In this document: positions 16,416 through 24,937 of the stretch, piece by piece
How the letters are laid out: every line of letters begins with the position of its first letter
How positions within the stretch are numbered: position 1 is the first letter of the stretch
Source of the DNA: Winogradskya consettensis
GTDB taxonomy: Bacteria > Actinomycetota > Actinomycetes > Mycobacteriales > Micromonosporaceae
NCBI RefSeq assembly: GCF_018332715.1
Contig: NZ_BOQP01000071.1
Span: forward strand, 1-64,000
Length of the DNA stretch: 64,000 nt
Direction of reading: 5' to 3'
Translations under genes and position numbers: made by a program
The notes under the pieces: model-generated
Seen by the model: the letters and a program-made list of their open reading frames with translations, nothing else
Told to the model about the DNA's origin: nothing
Databases searched by the model: none

Positions 16416-18260
16416 TCAGGCGGCAGCCGCAAGCCGGTCGCCGCTGGTGGGAAGAGGAACGACGTCGGCGACCTGTCCGCCCCAGCGCGGGCCGATAATC
16501 TCGGGATCAGCCTCGATCGGCACGCCGCGAAAGGAGGTCGTCATGGCCGCGAGTAGCGCGCGGCGGGCGTCCTCGGCCAGCTCGGCGGGGACCTGTAGGA
16601 CGATTTCGTCGTGGATGATCGCCCATAGGTACGGGTGCCAGCCGTCGAGCGCGCACAGCCGGTACAGGGACTCGACGAGCAGGTCCCGGGCGGTGGACTG
16701 GATGGCGTAGTTGCTGTTCGCGTACGTCCGTGTCGGGTCGGCGGGGATCCGCCGGCGGGCGGCGTTGCGGACCGGGTCGCGCTCGGCCATCGCCGTACCG
16801 AATGCGGTGATCCGTGGGTAGGCCCGTTTGAACCGCTGCACGACGTCGCGGGCCGTGTCGACCGAGACCCCGGTCTGTTTGGCCAGGCCCGGGGCGCCGC
16901 CACCGTAGATCGTGCCAAACGTGGCCCGCTTGCCGAGCGTGCGTTGGGCCTTGGTCCATCCGGGGCCGAACATCAGCCGGGCGGTGTTGTCGTGGATGTC
17001 GGTCCCGGCCCGGATGACCTCAATCAGCCGGGGTTCGTTGGCCAGGGCTGCGGCGACGCGGACCTCGACGGCCTTGAAGTCGCAGCCCACCAGCACCATG
17101 CCCGGCTCGGCCACGAAACAGCCCCGTAGCCGCGGGTCGTCCTTCTTGAACGTCTGCATGGCCGGCCACTTCACCGACATGCGGCCGGTATGCGCGGCCA
17201 GGGTGCGGCAGTCCGGATGCACCCGGCCGTCGGCGTCGGCGAAGCCGGGGAACCGGGCCAGGTTCGTGGCGAAGTTCCCCGTCTCGGCCATCCGCGTCGT
17301 GAGCGTGAGCATCCGGCCGACGTCCCCGCCCGGGTAGCGGACGAGCAGGTCCGGCAGGGCATCCTTGCTGGACAGCGACGGCCGTCCGGCGTCGGTGAAG
17401 TGCCGGAACTCCACGCCCCGTTCGGCGAGCCAGTCCAGGCGTTTTGGGCTGGTGGCCTTGCACCCCATCAGCGCCTCAAGCTCGGCGCGGGCCGCCGAGT
17501 TGGCCTGCTCGAACTCCTCACGCAGCGCATGGGTGTAGTCGAGGTCGAGCCGGATCCCGCGGATCTGCAATGCCGTGGTCTGTGCGGCCAGCCACAGCTC
17601 GGCCGCGGGTAGATACCCGAGGTCGCCGAGCTGCCCGAGCAGCACGTCGAGCAGTCGCCGCACGTAGATGGCGTCGAGGCCGGCGTACACGACGTACGGT
17701 TCGGCGTCGATCGGCACGTGCGACCAGCCGTAGAGCGTCGGCCGGCCGCCCGCGCGCTGCCCGACCGGGGCGAGCGCACGGAACAGGGCGTACAGGTCGT
17801 CCTCGGCGCGTTTGAGGCCGTCGTCGAGGTGCCGCTCGGTCAGCGACTTGAGCCCGTGATCAGCGGTCACGCCCGGTTCGAGCAGGCAGGCCAGCACGTG
17901 GGTGTCGATCGCCCGGAGGCCGAGCGGGATACCGAAGGCGGCCCACACGGCGAGGACGTCGAAGTTCGTGTGCGAGACGAACCGGCACCGCGGGTCGCCG
18001 AGCAGACCCTCGATCATCCGGCGCTGTTCGGGGTCGGCGGCGCGCAGCACCATCGCCTGATCGGCGGTGGCGACCTGCACAAGCCTCACCCCGAAGGCCG
18101 GGCCAAAGAACCGCGGGCCGCCCTCGTCGATCGGCGTGGTCTCCACATCGAGACCGAACAGCGTCGCCGAGGCGGCGAACCGGGCGAACTCGGCCGGGTC
18201 CGGATCGGCTACGACCCGCACCGGCCGGCCGCACACCTGCCGGACGTAGATGTTGCTCAC
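16416..18260 (-). CDS. Family-A DNA polymerase with 3'-5' exonuclease domain
   Basis: A 614-residue PolA-like enzyme without the 5'-3' exonuclease domain. The exonuclease motif is LFGLDVETTP (DxE at 38-40). Polymerase motif A is GCDFKAVEVRVAA, motif B is KRATFGTIYGGG and motif C is IHDEIVLQVP. The GTG start at 18260 overlaps the upstream stop as GTGA; an in-frame ATG at 18350 lies in the upstream gene. A mobile element carrying its own family-A polymerase, SSB, primase and helicase is unusually self-sufficient for replication. Confidence 0.93.
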   Translation of the reverse strand: MSNIYVRQVCGRPVRVVADPDPAEFARFAASATLFGLDVETTPIDEGGPRFFGPAFGVRLVQVATADQAMVLRAADPEQRRMIEGLLGDPRCRFVSHTNFDVLAVWAAFGIPLGLRAIDTHVLACLLEPGVTADHGLKSLTERHLDDGLKRAEDDLYALFRALAPVGQRAGGRPTLYGWSHVPIDAEPYVVYAGLDAIYVRRLLDVLLGQLGDLGYLPAAELWLAAQTTALQIRGIRLDLDYTHALREEFEQANSAARAELEALMGCKATSPKRLDWLAERGVEFRHFTDAGRPSLSSKDALPDLLVRYPGGDVGRMLTLTTRMAETGNFATNLARFPGFADADGRVHPDCRTLAAHTGRMSVKWPAMQTFKKDDPRLRGCFVAEPGMVLVGCDFKAVEVRVAAALANEPRLIEVIRAGTDIHDNTARLMFGPGWTKAQRTLGKRATFGTIYGGGAPGLAKQTGVSVDTARDVVQRFKRAYPRITAFGTAMAERDPVRNAARRRIPADPTRTYANSNYAIQSTARDLLVESLYRLCALDGWHPYLWAIIHDEIVLQVPAELAEDARRALLAAMTTSFRGVPIEADPEIIGPRWGGQVADVVPLPTSGDRLAAAA

Positions 18261-18523
18261 GCCGTCACCTCGCCCGGGAAGCAGGCGGGGCAGGCCATCA
18301 CGAACCCGGCCGGCGCCCGGTACACGTGCTCGGTGCCGCACCGCACGCACACCGGCGGCACCGTTGGGGCGAGCAGGCCAGTCAGCCAGCCCATTGCGCC
18401 GGCTACCGCCTCATTAACCGGTCCGGTGTCGCGCAGGGCGGCGACGACTGCGTCCTCTGGTGGCCGTTGCGGTTCGGGCTCGGGCAGTTCGAACAGCGCC
18501 AGGACTTCGACCGCGCTGCTCAT
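18257..18523 (-). CDS. Small zinc-ribbon protein
   Basis: An 88-residue protein with a C-terminal CVRCG...CPACF pair (about 63-84) that could bind Zn. ATGA and GTGA overlaps join it to both neighbours. Function unknown. Confidence 0.65.
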   Translation of the reverse strand: MSSAVEVLALFELPEPEPQRPPEDAVVAALRDTGPVNEAVAGAMGWLTGLLAPTVPPVCVRCGTEHVYRAPAGFVMACPACFPGEVTA

Positions 18524-18753
18524 GCGGTGTCCCCGGGCACCGCCTCGATGCGGCTCGCTGTGCCGCCACGCGCCTGATCGAGCAGGTCGAGAACCAGGTT
18601 GAACGCCCAGCCATCGAGCGCCGGATTTGGCTGCGGACCGGGCATGTCTGGCCCGAGGCGCAGATGCGCCGGGATAGGCAGGCCACACACGCGGCAGACG
18701 CCCGTGGTGCCCCGGCCGATACAGCCAGCGCAGGCCGTGGTCAGCGTGGTCAT
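18520..18753 (-). CDS. Small zinc-ribbon protein
   Basis: A 77-residue protein. Its N-terminus has CAGC and CRVC pairs (about 8-23), a likely zinc ribbon. It overlaps the downstream gene as ATGA and the upstream stop by one base (TGATG). Function unknown. Confidence 0.65.
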   Translation of the reverse strand: MTTLTTACAGCIGRGTTGVCRVCGLPIPAHLRLGPDMPGPQPNPALDGWAFNLVLDLLDQARGGTASRIEAVPGDTA

Positions 18754-19607
18754 CAGGCGACCTGCCGTCCGGGGCGCGCGGTGGCCTCGATCTCGGCGAG
18801 CGTGCTCATGGCGTTACGCAGGTGGCGCCGCACCGCCGAGAGGTCGGGGGTGATTCGATCGAGGTCAGCGAGCAGACGCCGGCGGGCGACGCCGCCGTAG
18901 TCGAAGGTGTTGAGGTGCAGCAGGCAGCGCCGGTCGAGGCGCTTAGCGAACGCGTCGTGCCAGCCGGCGAGCACGGGTATGACGCGGCCGGTGATGTGGT
19001 TCAGCCCACGCACGATCGTGACGGCTTGCTCGGCGTCGAGGATGTCGGGCAGCTTGCGGGGTTCGGTATCGAGCAGCCGCCCGACACGATAGGCGGCATC
19101 GGACGCTCCCCAGCCCACCCCGTTGCCCTGCTCGGGGTACAGGCTGGAGCCGTTGACACATTGCAGTGCGGTCCCGCGCGGCCCGCGATAAATCTCGAAG
19201 CCGACGCAATCCGGGTCACACGAGCAGTCGCTGAGCAGCACGTAGCGGCCGTGGTATTCGGTCAAGCCGCCCGCGTACTGGACGGGTTCGCCCTCGGTGA
19301 TCAGGTCACCGGCCTGACCGGCCGCGTCGAACAGGTGGAAGCCGAGGGTGCCGGCGGTCCGGGCGGCGTCGTCGAGGTCGACCGACGCGACAGCCCAACG
19401 ACGCTCAGCCCGGTTGCGGCGACCGGCGATCGACGCGGGCGGGTTGACCTTGTCGTCGACCGTAGCGATAGCCGATCCCAGACCGACGACAACCTGCGCG
19501 CAGGCGCGCAGGATCGACTGCCGATCCAACGCGGTGTGGATCCGGTCCGGGTCTGCAGTGAAGGTGCTCAACGGGCCGGTGATGAGACGAGTGTTCATGA
19601 TCGTCAT
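18753..19607 (-). CDS. Hypothetical protein of the element's replication block
   Basis: About 284 residues from ATG 19607, with GGAG 10 bp upstream. A Cys-rich segment DCSCDPDCVGF lies near residue 130, followed by EIYRGPRGTALQCVNG. No catalytic motif is recognised. It lies in the operon between the methyltransferase and the two zinc ribbons. Function unknown. Confidence 0.6.
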   Translation of the reverse strand: MTIMNTRLITGPLSTFTADPDRIHTALDRQSILRACAQVVVGLGSAIATVDDKVNPPASIAGRRNRAERRWAVASVDLDDAARTAGTLGFHLFDAAGQAGDLITEGEPVQYAGGLTEYHGRYVLLSDCSCDPDCVGFEIYRGPRGTALQCVNGSSLYPEQGNGVGWGASDAAYRVGRLLDTEPRKLPDILDAEQAVTIVRGLNHITGRVIPVLAGWHDAFAKRLDRRCLLHLNTFDYGGVARRRLLADLDRITPDLSAVRRHLRNAMSTLAEIEATARPGRQVA

Positions 19608-19682
19608 GGGTTCGGGACTCCAATCCACTCAGGATTGCTGGGAGGCGAGGTGCGATCGACGTTGAACACGGCGAATTGGCCA

Positions 19683-20384
19683 TCACGCGGCCCGCAGGGC
19701 TGCCGGCGCCGGGCGGTTGGTTACTCGGTCGCAGAGCTGCCGGCCGATGTACTCGGCGAAGACGGGCGGGATGCACTCGCGCAGCCCGTCCCGGTTCATC
19801 CACGGCACGCCAAGGTCGTCGCGGATGTAGCTGACGCCGGAGAAGTTGCCGACCGCGTGGTACCACTGGCCCGGCTGCACAGGGCGCCCCATCTTGATGG
19901 TGGGCTTCTCATGGACCGGGTGGGCCGGAACGGCGATCGGCAGGTTGCTCTCGAAATGCCGGTGCCGGTAGGTATGCAGGCCGGGGAACATGGCGCCGCA
20001 CAGCTCGACCGGGTTGATCAGCGGGTCGTCGTCCTCGCCCTCGGGCGGCACGTTCTCGATCACGTACGGCAGACCGGTGGCCTGCAACAGCACCCGGGTG
20101 GGAGCGATCAAAGCGGGGTGTACCCGGCCGCGGATCTTCTGGCACCTGGTCCGGCGCTGGCACGGCGGCGACGCCGTGACCAGCACGTACTCGTGAATCT
20201 CGCCGGAGACGATGAGGTGCCGCAGGTAGGCCAGGGCATCGGCCTGCACGAACCGGAACGGGTAGCGGGGTTGCGGGTCTTTGTCGACGCCGGTGACGTC
20301 GTACCCGGCCGCGGTCAGGCCGGCCGAGGCGCCGCCCTGGCAGCAGTACAGATCCAGCGCCCGGGGCCTGCCCGGCCCGGTCAT
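19683..20384 (-). CDS. DNA (cytosine-5)-methyltransferase-like protein, phage type
   Basis: A 233-residue AdoMet-dependent enzyme. Motif I is LDLYCCQGGASAGL (about 10-23), motif IV is ASPPCQ with the catalytic Cys (about 71-76), and motif VI is ENVPP. It is short for a C5-MTase, so the target-recognition region is minimal, as in phage and plasmid enzymes. It may protect the element from host restriction. The ATG at 20384 overlaps the upstream stop as ATGA. No cognate nuclease lies beside it. Confidence 0.8.
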   Translation of the reverse strand: MTGPGRPRALDLYCCQGGASAGLTAAGYDVTGVDKDPQPRYPFRFVQADALAYLRHLIVSGEIHEYVLVTASPPCQRRTRCQKIRGRVHPALIAPTRVLLQATGLPYVIENVPPEGEDDDPLINPVELCGAMFPGLHTYRHRHFESNLPIAVPAHPVHEKPTIKMGRPVQPGQWYHAVGNFSGVSYIRDDLGVPWMNRDGLRECIPPVFAEYIGRQLCDRVTNRPAPAALRAA

Positions 20385-20578
20385 CGACGGCGGTCCTGAC
20401 TTGCCCAGAGCCATTCCTTGGCCTCCTCACGGAGCCCGGTCAGCAGCCCCTCGGCAACCTTGAATCCGTTGGTGTCGGTGGCCGCGACCGCGTCGAACTC
20501 GCGGGTGTCGTCGCCGACCTGCACGGTGATGTGGACGCTGACCGGGGTCCCGGGCTGCGGCTGTCCGGGGATGGTCAT
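20381..20578 (-). CDS. Small hypothetical protein
   Basis: A 65-residue protein (starts MTIPGQPQPG; includes VHITVQVGDDTREFDAVA). ATGA overlaps on both sides mark it as real. Function unknown. Confidence 0.6.
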   Translation of the reverse strand: MTIPGQPQPGTPVSVHITVQVGDDTREFDAVAATDTNGFKVAEGLLTGLREEAKEWLWASQDRRR

Positions 20579-20925
20579 CGCAGCCACCAGACGGCCGTGC
20601 CCAGCAGCCCGGCCAGAGCGACCACCGCGGCGGCGACCGCGGTGCGGGGCAGCCCGGCGCGGATCTCCCACCGATAGCGGCGGGCGAGCCAGATCGCGAC
20701 GGTCAGAACGGCGGCGATGACGGCGAGGGCGGTCAGCCGGGGCAGCCACCAGACGGCGGTCCGGATCGTGACCCAGACGGCGACGGCGACGGCGACGAGG
20801 ATGAGCAGGGTCGGCAGGACCCGGCGGACAAACCAGTTGATGATCTCGAAGGCGGCGAACCAGCGCCAGAGGCGGCGGCCGAATTCGTAGGCCGCGCCGC
20901 GGCGGGCCAGGCGGAACCATGACAT
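20575..20925 (-). CDS. Small integral membrane protein
   Basis: A 116-residue protein with three or four hydrophobic segments (about 30-53, 58-78, 90-112) and a basic, aromatic N-terminus. The position beside the transfer locus suggests a spread-type (Spd-like) membrane protein. This is inference only. Confidence 0.6.
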   Translation of the reverse strand: MSWFRLARRGAAYEFGRRLWRWFAAFEIINWFVRRVLPTLLILVAVAVAVWVTIRTAVWWLPRLTALAVIAAVLTVAIWLARRYRWEIRAGLPRTAVAAAVVALAGLLGTAVWWLR

Positions 20926-20960
20926 GGCGTGAGGTCACTTTCTGTGAAGCGTCCGGGGAT

Positions 20961-21074
20961 TTCACGGATTTCACTTCACGGACTTCACGGAGGCTTGTGC
21001 GCGCGCACGCGCACGCATAGACGCACCTGACGGGCGTCCGCGTGAAGCGCGTGAAGTCCGTGAAGTGCGTGAAG
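20961..21074. repeat. Inverted cluster of TTCACGGA repeats (candidate clt/transfer site or second origin)
   Basis: The left side has TTCACGGA at 20961, 20975 and 20984 plus a variant at 20970. The right side has CGTGAAG at 21041, 21050, 21059 and 21068, exactly 9 bp apart and in inverse orientation. Between them is an alternating GC/AC tract (20997-21016). Streptomyces TraB proteins bind 8-bp direct repeats (TRS) in clt, and this cluster lies beside traB. It is the best clt candidate in the element. Confidence 0.7.
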
Positions 21075-21131
21075 TACGCGCCCGCACCCGTAACGCATCG
21101 TGACGGGTACGGGCGCGTGTGGAGGGTGCGG

Positions 21132-21302
21132 TCAGTCGCCGACGCAGCGGCGGCAGCCGCGGGCGCCCGGCCGGAAGTGGCGCGGTTTGCGGTGTACCCG
21201 GCAGTACGGGCAGCGAATCGCCAAGACCCGCGGGGTGCGGGACGCGGGCCGCCAGGCGGCGGCCTGCCGGACCCGGGCGCCGAGCCCGGCGAGGGCGGTC
21301 AT
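21132..21302 (-). CDS. Small zinc-ribbon protein
   Basis: A 56-residue basic protein. CPYC (31-34) and CRRC (50-53) form a likely zinc ribbon, with a basic stretch RVHRKPRHFRPGARG between them. The start overlaps the traB stop as ATGA. DNA binding near the adjacent repeat cluster is possible but unproven. Confidence 0.65.
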   Translation of the reverse strand: MTALAGLGARVRQAAAWRPASRTPRVLAIRCPYCRVHRKPRHFRPGARGCRRCVGD

Positions 21303-23335
21303 GCGGCGGCCCCGGCGAGCGCGGGCTCGGCGTCCGGACCGGGAACGAGGATGTCGTAGACGCCCTTGTCCCCGGTGCGCGAGAGCAGCGCCTCGGGTCC
21401 CTGGCAGAGCTCCTTGAGGATTTTGCTCAGGGTGGGCGGCTTGAGCCCGGTCTCGCCGACCACCCCGACCAGCGGGGCGAACTGCGAGTGCCGACAGGTG
21501 CGGTGCCCCTGCTCGGCGGCGGACAGGATCATCCGCCGGACCATCGCCCGGACCTCGGACGGGCTGTACTGCCGCCCGCCTTGCGGTTCCAGGTCCAGGG
21601 GGATCCGGGTCCGGCTCGGGATGGTGATCGGCTCGTACGGGTCGCCGCCCTCGTCCGGCAGGCACTCCGGGTCACGTGCCGGGGGCGCGCACTCGGTGTC
21701 CTTGTCGGCTTCCGGGTCGTCGCCCTCGTCCTTGCCCGGCGTGACCACACTGGTGGAGGCCGCCGCGGGCTCCCGTACGGCGGCAGGCGGCGGGGTGGCG
21801 ACGGTGGCGCCGTGCGGTGCCTCGCCGATCGAGGCGAGGTAGGCGATCAGTTCGGCGACCAGCTCGTCCCGGTCGATCTTGAAGGTGCGGCCGGGAAGCG
21901 ACCAGTCCTCGGGGTCGGTGCCGGGCAGCTCGGCGTACAGGGCGCCGGGCTTGCGGTTCTTCCACGACGGGTCGGCGCCGGCCTCGATGGTCTCCTCGGA
22001 CAGCAGCCGGGCGGCCTCGGCGATGTCACGCACGCCCATGACGATCACGCCGCCGATGGTGGAGCGCACCGAGGTGGGCAGCCGGTCACCGGTGGCGCGC
22101 TGCTGGCCGAGCAGCACGAAGATCCCGACGGAGCGGACCGACTCGGCCAGCTCGACCATGGTGTCCTCACTCTCGATGAACTTCGACGCCTCGTCCACGA
22201 TCACGACCCGGAACTTCGGGCACTTGGTGCACCCGGCGATCCACTGGTCGTGGCCGTGGCCGCCGATCTGCGCGGCCCGGCGGGCGACCTCGGCGACCAT
22301 GCCGTCGAGGTACCGCTCGCCTTCGGCCTGGTCGTGGATCATGACGTGCATGGCGTCGCGGAACGCCTTCGGCAACTGGAGTCCCTTGCGGCCGTCGATG
22401 TAGACGACCTCGGCATCGACGCGCGAGCGGGCCTCGCAGGCCAGTTCGAGCTGCAATGCGGTCTTGCCAGATCCGGAGGCGCCGAGCAGGACCAGCACGC
22501 CGATCGCGTTGCGTTCGGCCTTCGGGTCGCCTGGCAGGATCAGCGGCACGATCGAGCCGGTCTGATAGACGGCGAGCCGGATCGGCTCGGCGATCGAGCG
22601 GCCCGGGGCGGACAGGCCAGGCCACACGGGCGGGTTCTCCAGCATGTCCACCGGGGAGATCTCCATCCGCCCTACCCGCGGGGTGTCGCGGTTCGGGACC
22701 ATCCGCACGCCACCGACCGGTACGTCCATGGCGGAGGCGATGGCGGTGCGGACTTCCTTCTTCTGCAGATCGCCGAAGTTGGCGCCGTGGACCATCTCGG
22801 TGTGGGTGACGATCCGGCCGTCGATCATCTTCGGCTTGCCGGTCTTGCCGATGTCCTGCAATTCGCGCACCCGGTCGCCGAGTTCGCCGAACACGCCGGC
22901 CCGTTGGTCGGTGCCGTCGCCGCGCAGCAGCTTGGTCACCGCGAGCAGCAGTGACGTGGTGACCATGACGATCAGGTAGACCATCACGGCGTCGAACGAC
23001 CAGGGGCGGAAGGTGAGCACGAACAGCCCGCCGCACGAACAGGCCGACATCAGCAGCGACGCGACCCTTAGCTCGATCTTGCGGGCGCGGCCGACACCCC
23101 AGGTGCACCATACGATCAGCGCGGAGCACAGCACGATCAGCCCGGCGCGCCAGGCGGCCTCCCACACGGTGGGGTTGGCGTAGGCGCCCCACATCCGCGA
23201 CAGGACGCCGGCGAGGATGAGGTTGCCGATCGCGGCGGCAGGCGGGATGACATACGGCAGCGGGTTGCCGCGGACTTCGTAGGAGGCGCCCCGGGCGGCG
23301 TCCATCCCGCCTCGGGAGCGGGTCTGGCGGGCCAT
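21299..23335 (-). CDS. traB: FtsK/SpoIIIE-type DNA translocase (conjugal transfer TraB-like)
   Basis: A 678-residue protein that would pump double-stranded element DNA between mycelia. The N-terminal half has four predicted membrane helices (about 28-48, 62-80, 92-108, 115-135). Walker A is GASGSGKT (285-292) and Walker B is FRVVIVDEASKF. A Pro/Ala/Glu-rich linker leads to a C-terminal winged-helix-like domain (PPTLSKILKELCQGPEALLS), as in TraB proteins that read clt repeats. It overlaps the upstream gene by TGATG. Confidence 0.9.
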   Translation of the reverse strand: MARQTRSRGGMDAARGASYEVRGNPLPYVIPPAAAIGNLILAGVLSRMWGAYANPTVWEAAWRAGLIVLCSALIVWCTWGVGRARKIELRVASLLMSACSCGGLFVLTFRPWSFDAVMVYLIVMVTTSLLLAVTKLLRGDGTDQRAGVFGELGDRVRELQDIGKTGKPKMIDGRIVTHTEMVHGANFGDLQKKEVRTAIASAMDVPVGGVRMVPNRDTPRVGRMEISPVDMLENPPVWPGLSAPGRSIAEPIRLAVYQTGSIVPLILPGDPKAERNAIGVLVLLGASGSGKTALQLELACEARSRVDAEVVYIDGRKGLQLPKAFRDAMHVMIHDQAEGERYLDGMVAEVARRAAQIGGHGHDQWIAGCTKCPKFRVVIVDEASKFIESEDTMVELAESVRSVGIFVLLGQQRATGDRLPTSVRSTIGGVIVMGVRDIAEAARLLSEETIEAGADPSWKNRKPGALYAELPGTDPEDWSLPGRTFKIDRDELVAELIAYLASIGEAPHGATVATPPPAAVREPAAASTSVVTPGKDEGDDPEADKDTECAPPARDPECLPDEGGDPYEPITIPSRTRIPLDLEPQGGRQYSPSEVRAMVRRMILSAAEQGHRTCRHSQFAPLVGVVGETGLKPPTLSKILKELCQGPEALLSRTGDKGVYDILVPGPDAEPALAGAAA

Positions 23336-23694
23336 CAGGCGGCCTTGCCGGGCTTACGGCCGCGGATGTTGAAGTCCGTGGCGCCGGGCTGCTCGTCGTC
23401 GAGGGCGATCAGGAACGCCTCGAACCGGTTGCGGCAGACCCGGGCGTACGCGGCGACGGCCAGCATCTCGTCAGCGGAGCGGATCAGCGGCCGGGCGACC
23501 TGCCGACCCCAGAACTTCGCGCGCATCCGGGACAGGCCCTGCCGGCGCCCGTAACGCTCGATCTTCATACGGATCAGGCCGGCCAGTTCGTCGATCTCGT
23601 CGTGTCCGGCGATCCCGACGTTGCGGATGCCTTCGAGCAGGTCGAGCAGGTCGGCGTCGTCCTTGATGTCAAGGTCGGGAAACAAACGCGCCAT
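23335..23694 (-). CDS. Hypothetical transfer-operon protein
   Basis: A 119-residue, mostly helical and basic protein. It is preceded by AAAGGA and coupled to traB by a one-base overlap. No recognised motif. Coupling suggests an accessory role in transfer. Confidence 0.6.
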   Translation of the reverse strand: MARLFPDLDIKDDADLLDLLEGIRNVGIAGHDEIDELAGLIRMKIERYGRRQGLSRMRAKFWGRQVARPLIRSADEMLAVAAYARVCRNRFEAFLIALDDEQPGATDFNIRGRKPGKAA

Positions 23695-23710
23695 CAGGCA
23701 GTCCTTTCGG

Positions 23711-24175
23711 TCAGAGCAGGGCGGCGAGGGCCGCGGTCAGGGTTACGCCGGCAAGCGCGGCGAGCAGCAGATCGACGGCGAGCTGCACCCGCCGGTACTT
23801 GCCGAACGCCGCCCGCGACAGCCCCGCGAGCGCGTCGAGCAGTAGTGCCGTGTGTTGGTGCTCGGTGAGGGCGGCGAACTCCGCGCCGAGATCGGCGGGG
23901 GCGAGTTGGGCGTAGTGCACGAACCCGTGGTCACCGTCGAGGTTCGGGCGGATCGCCAGCGCCAGGACCGCCACTGCCGCGGCGATCAGCCCCGTACTGA
24001 TCCACCCGGTGGCGACCGCCGGGCCGGGCAGATGGGCACGGGTGAAGACGGCCAGGGCGACGGTGAAGGCGGTACCGGCCAAGGCCAGCAGCGTCCCGGC
24101 CTTGGCGTCCACGCGGGCCAGCTCGGCCCGCACGGTCTGGGTCGCGTCGCCGACCGGCGACGGCTCCATGGTCAT
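23711..24175 (-). CDS. PycTM/DUF5706-like two-helix membrane protein
   Basis: A 154-residue protein. The N-terminal amphipathic segment AELARVDAKAGTLLALAGTA and two following TM helices, plus a late TM pair near the C-terminus, match the Pycsar-effector transmembrane family by eye. AGGGAG 7 bp upstream supports the ATG at 24175. No cyclase lies beside it, so it may be a transfer-associated membrane protein rather than a working immune effector. Confidence 0.6.
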   Translation of the reverse strand: MTMEPSPVGDATQTVRAELARVDAKAGTLLALAGTAFTVALAVFTRAHLPGPAVATGWISTGLIAAAVAVLALAIRPNLDGDHGFVHYAQLAPADLGAEFAALTEHQHTALLLDALAGLSRAAFGKYRRVQLAVDLLLAALAGVTLTAALAALL

Positions 24176-24200
24176 GGACCAACTCCCTTGCAGGACAACG

Positions 24201-24249
24201 AAAAAAGGGGCGGTCGGCACACGGATACTGCTGTGTGCCGACCGCCCCT
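24201..24249 (-). terminator. Strong Rho-independent terminator within the element operon
   Basis: A 17-bp perfect stem (24206-24222 with 24233-24249) is followed on the minus strand by six T (24201-24206). It separates the early genes (28.7-24.3 kb) from the traB/replication block. Confidence 0.9.
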
Positions 24250-24318
24250 CAGATGAGGTCAGCGGGTCGGATGGAACACGAGAACACACCGCCGCCGGGC
24301 GGGCCTTCCTGCGAACGA

Positions 24319-24849
24319 TCAGTTGCGCTCGCAGTAGAGCTGCCCGGCCCGGGTGGCGCGGACGGTGACGGCGTTGATCCACAGTTCGGCGCCGCCGGGC
24401 AGCACGAGTTTCGCGCTGTTGGCCCAGCGTTGATGAGCGTCGCCGAGGTCGATCGGGTCGTCCTCGGTCAGTGCGTGGATCATGCCCTCGCGGGCGAGCT
24501 TGGCAACGTCGTCGAACAGGACCATGCCGAGCAGGTGGGGCAAAGTCACGCCGTGACGGAAACGGCCGACCACCCGCAGCACGCGGTGCGGGTCGTTCCA
24601 GTAGTAGGCCTCACCGGCCGGGGACAGGTACAGGAACATTTTCCTGCGGTAGGTCTTGATCAGACCGGGGGTGAGGTCGATCTGCTCACCGTCGAGCTTG
24701 GCGACGATCAGGCCACGTTCGGCGAGGTCGCACACCGATTCGGGACTGACGTCCTGCGCCTTCAGCATGCTGTGCAGCTGGGCTCGTTCGCCGCACAGGT
24801 ACTTGAGGCGGCCCAGGACGCGCCACTGTTCGGGTTCGAGGGTTGTCAT
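24319..24849 (-). CDS. Hypothetical protein
   Basis: A 176-residue protein (starts MTTLEPEQWRVLGRLKYLCG), probably winged-helix-like at the N-terminus. GGAGAG precedes the ATG. The function is not recognised. It is the last gene before the strong terminator. Confidence 0.6.
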   Translation of the reverse strand: MTTLEPEQWRVLGRLKYLCGERAQLHSMLKAQDVSPESVCDLAERGLIVAKLDGEQIDLTPGLIKTYRRKMFLYLSPAGEAYYWNDPHRVLRVVGRFRHGVTLPHLLGMVLFDDVAKLAREGMIHALTEDDPIDLGDAHQRWANSAKLVLPGGAELWINAVTVRATRAGQLYCERN

Positions 24850-24937
24850 CAGGGGTGCACTCTCCGATTCCGTGTGGCCGGACAGGTGAGGGGTAGGGCC
24901 GGCCGCAGATCCGTTGCCACGGTCGGCGAAGTGGGGG

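Noticed and set aside
15691..16710. 339-residue plus-strand frame
   Set aside because: It is antisense to the coupled MazG-like and polymerase genes and has no motif.
21119..22954. 611-residue plus-strand frame
   Set aside because: It lies opposite traB, which has Walker motifs and TM segments; a shadow.
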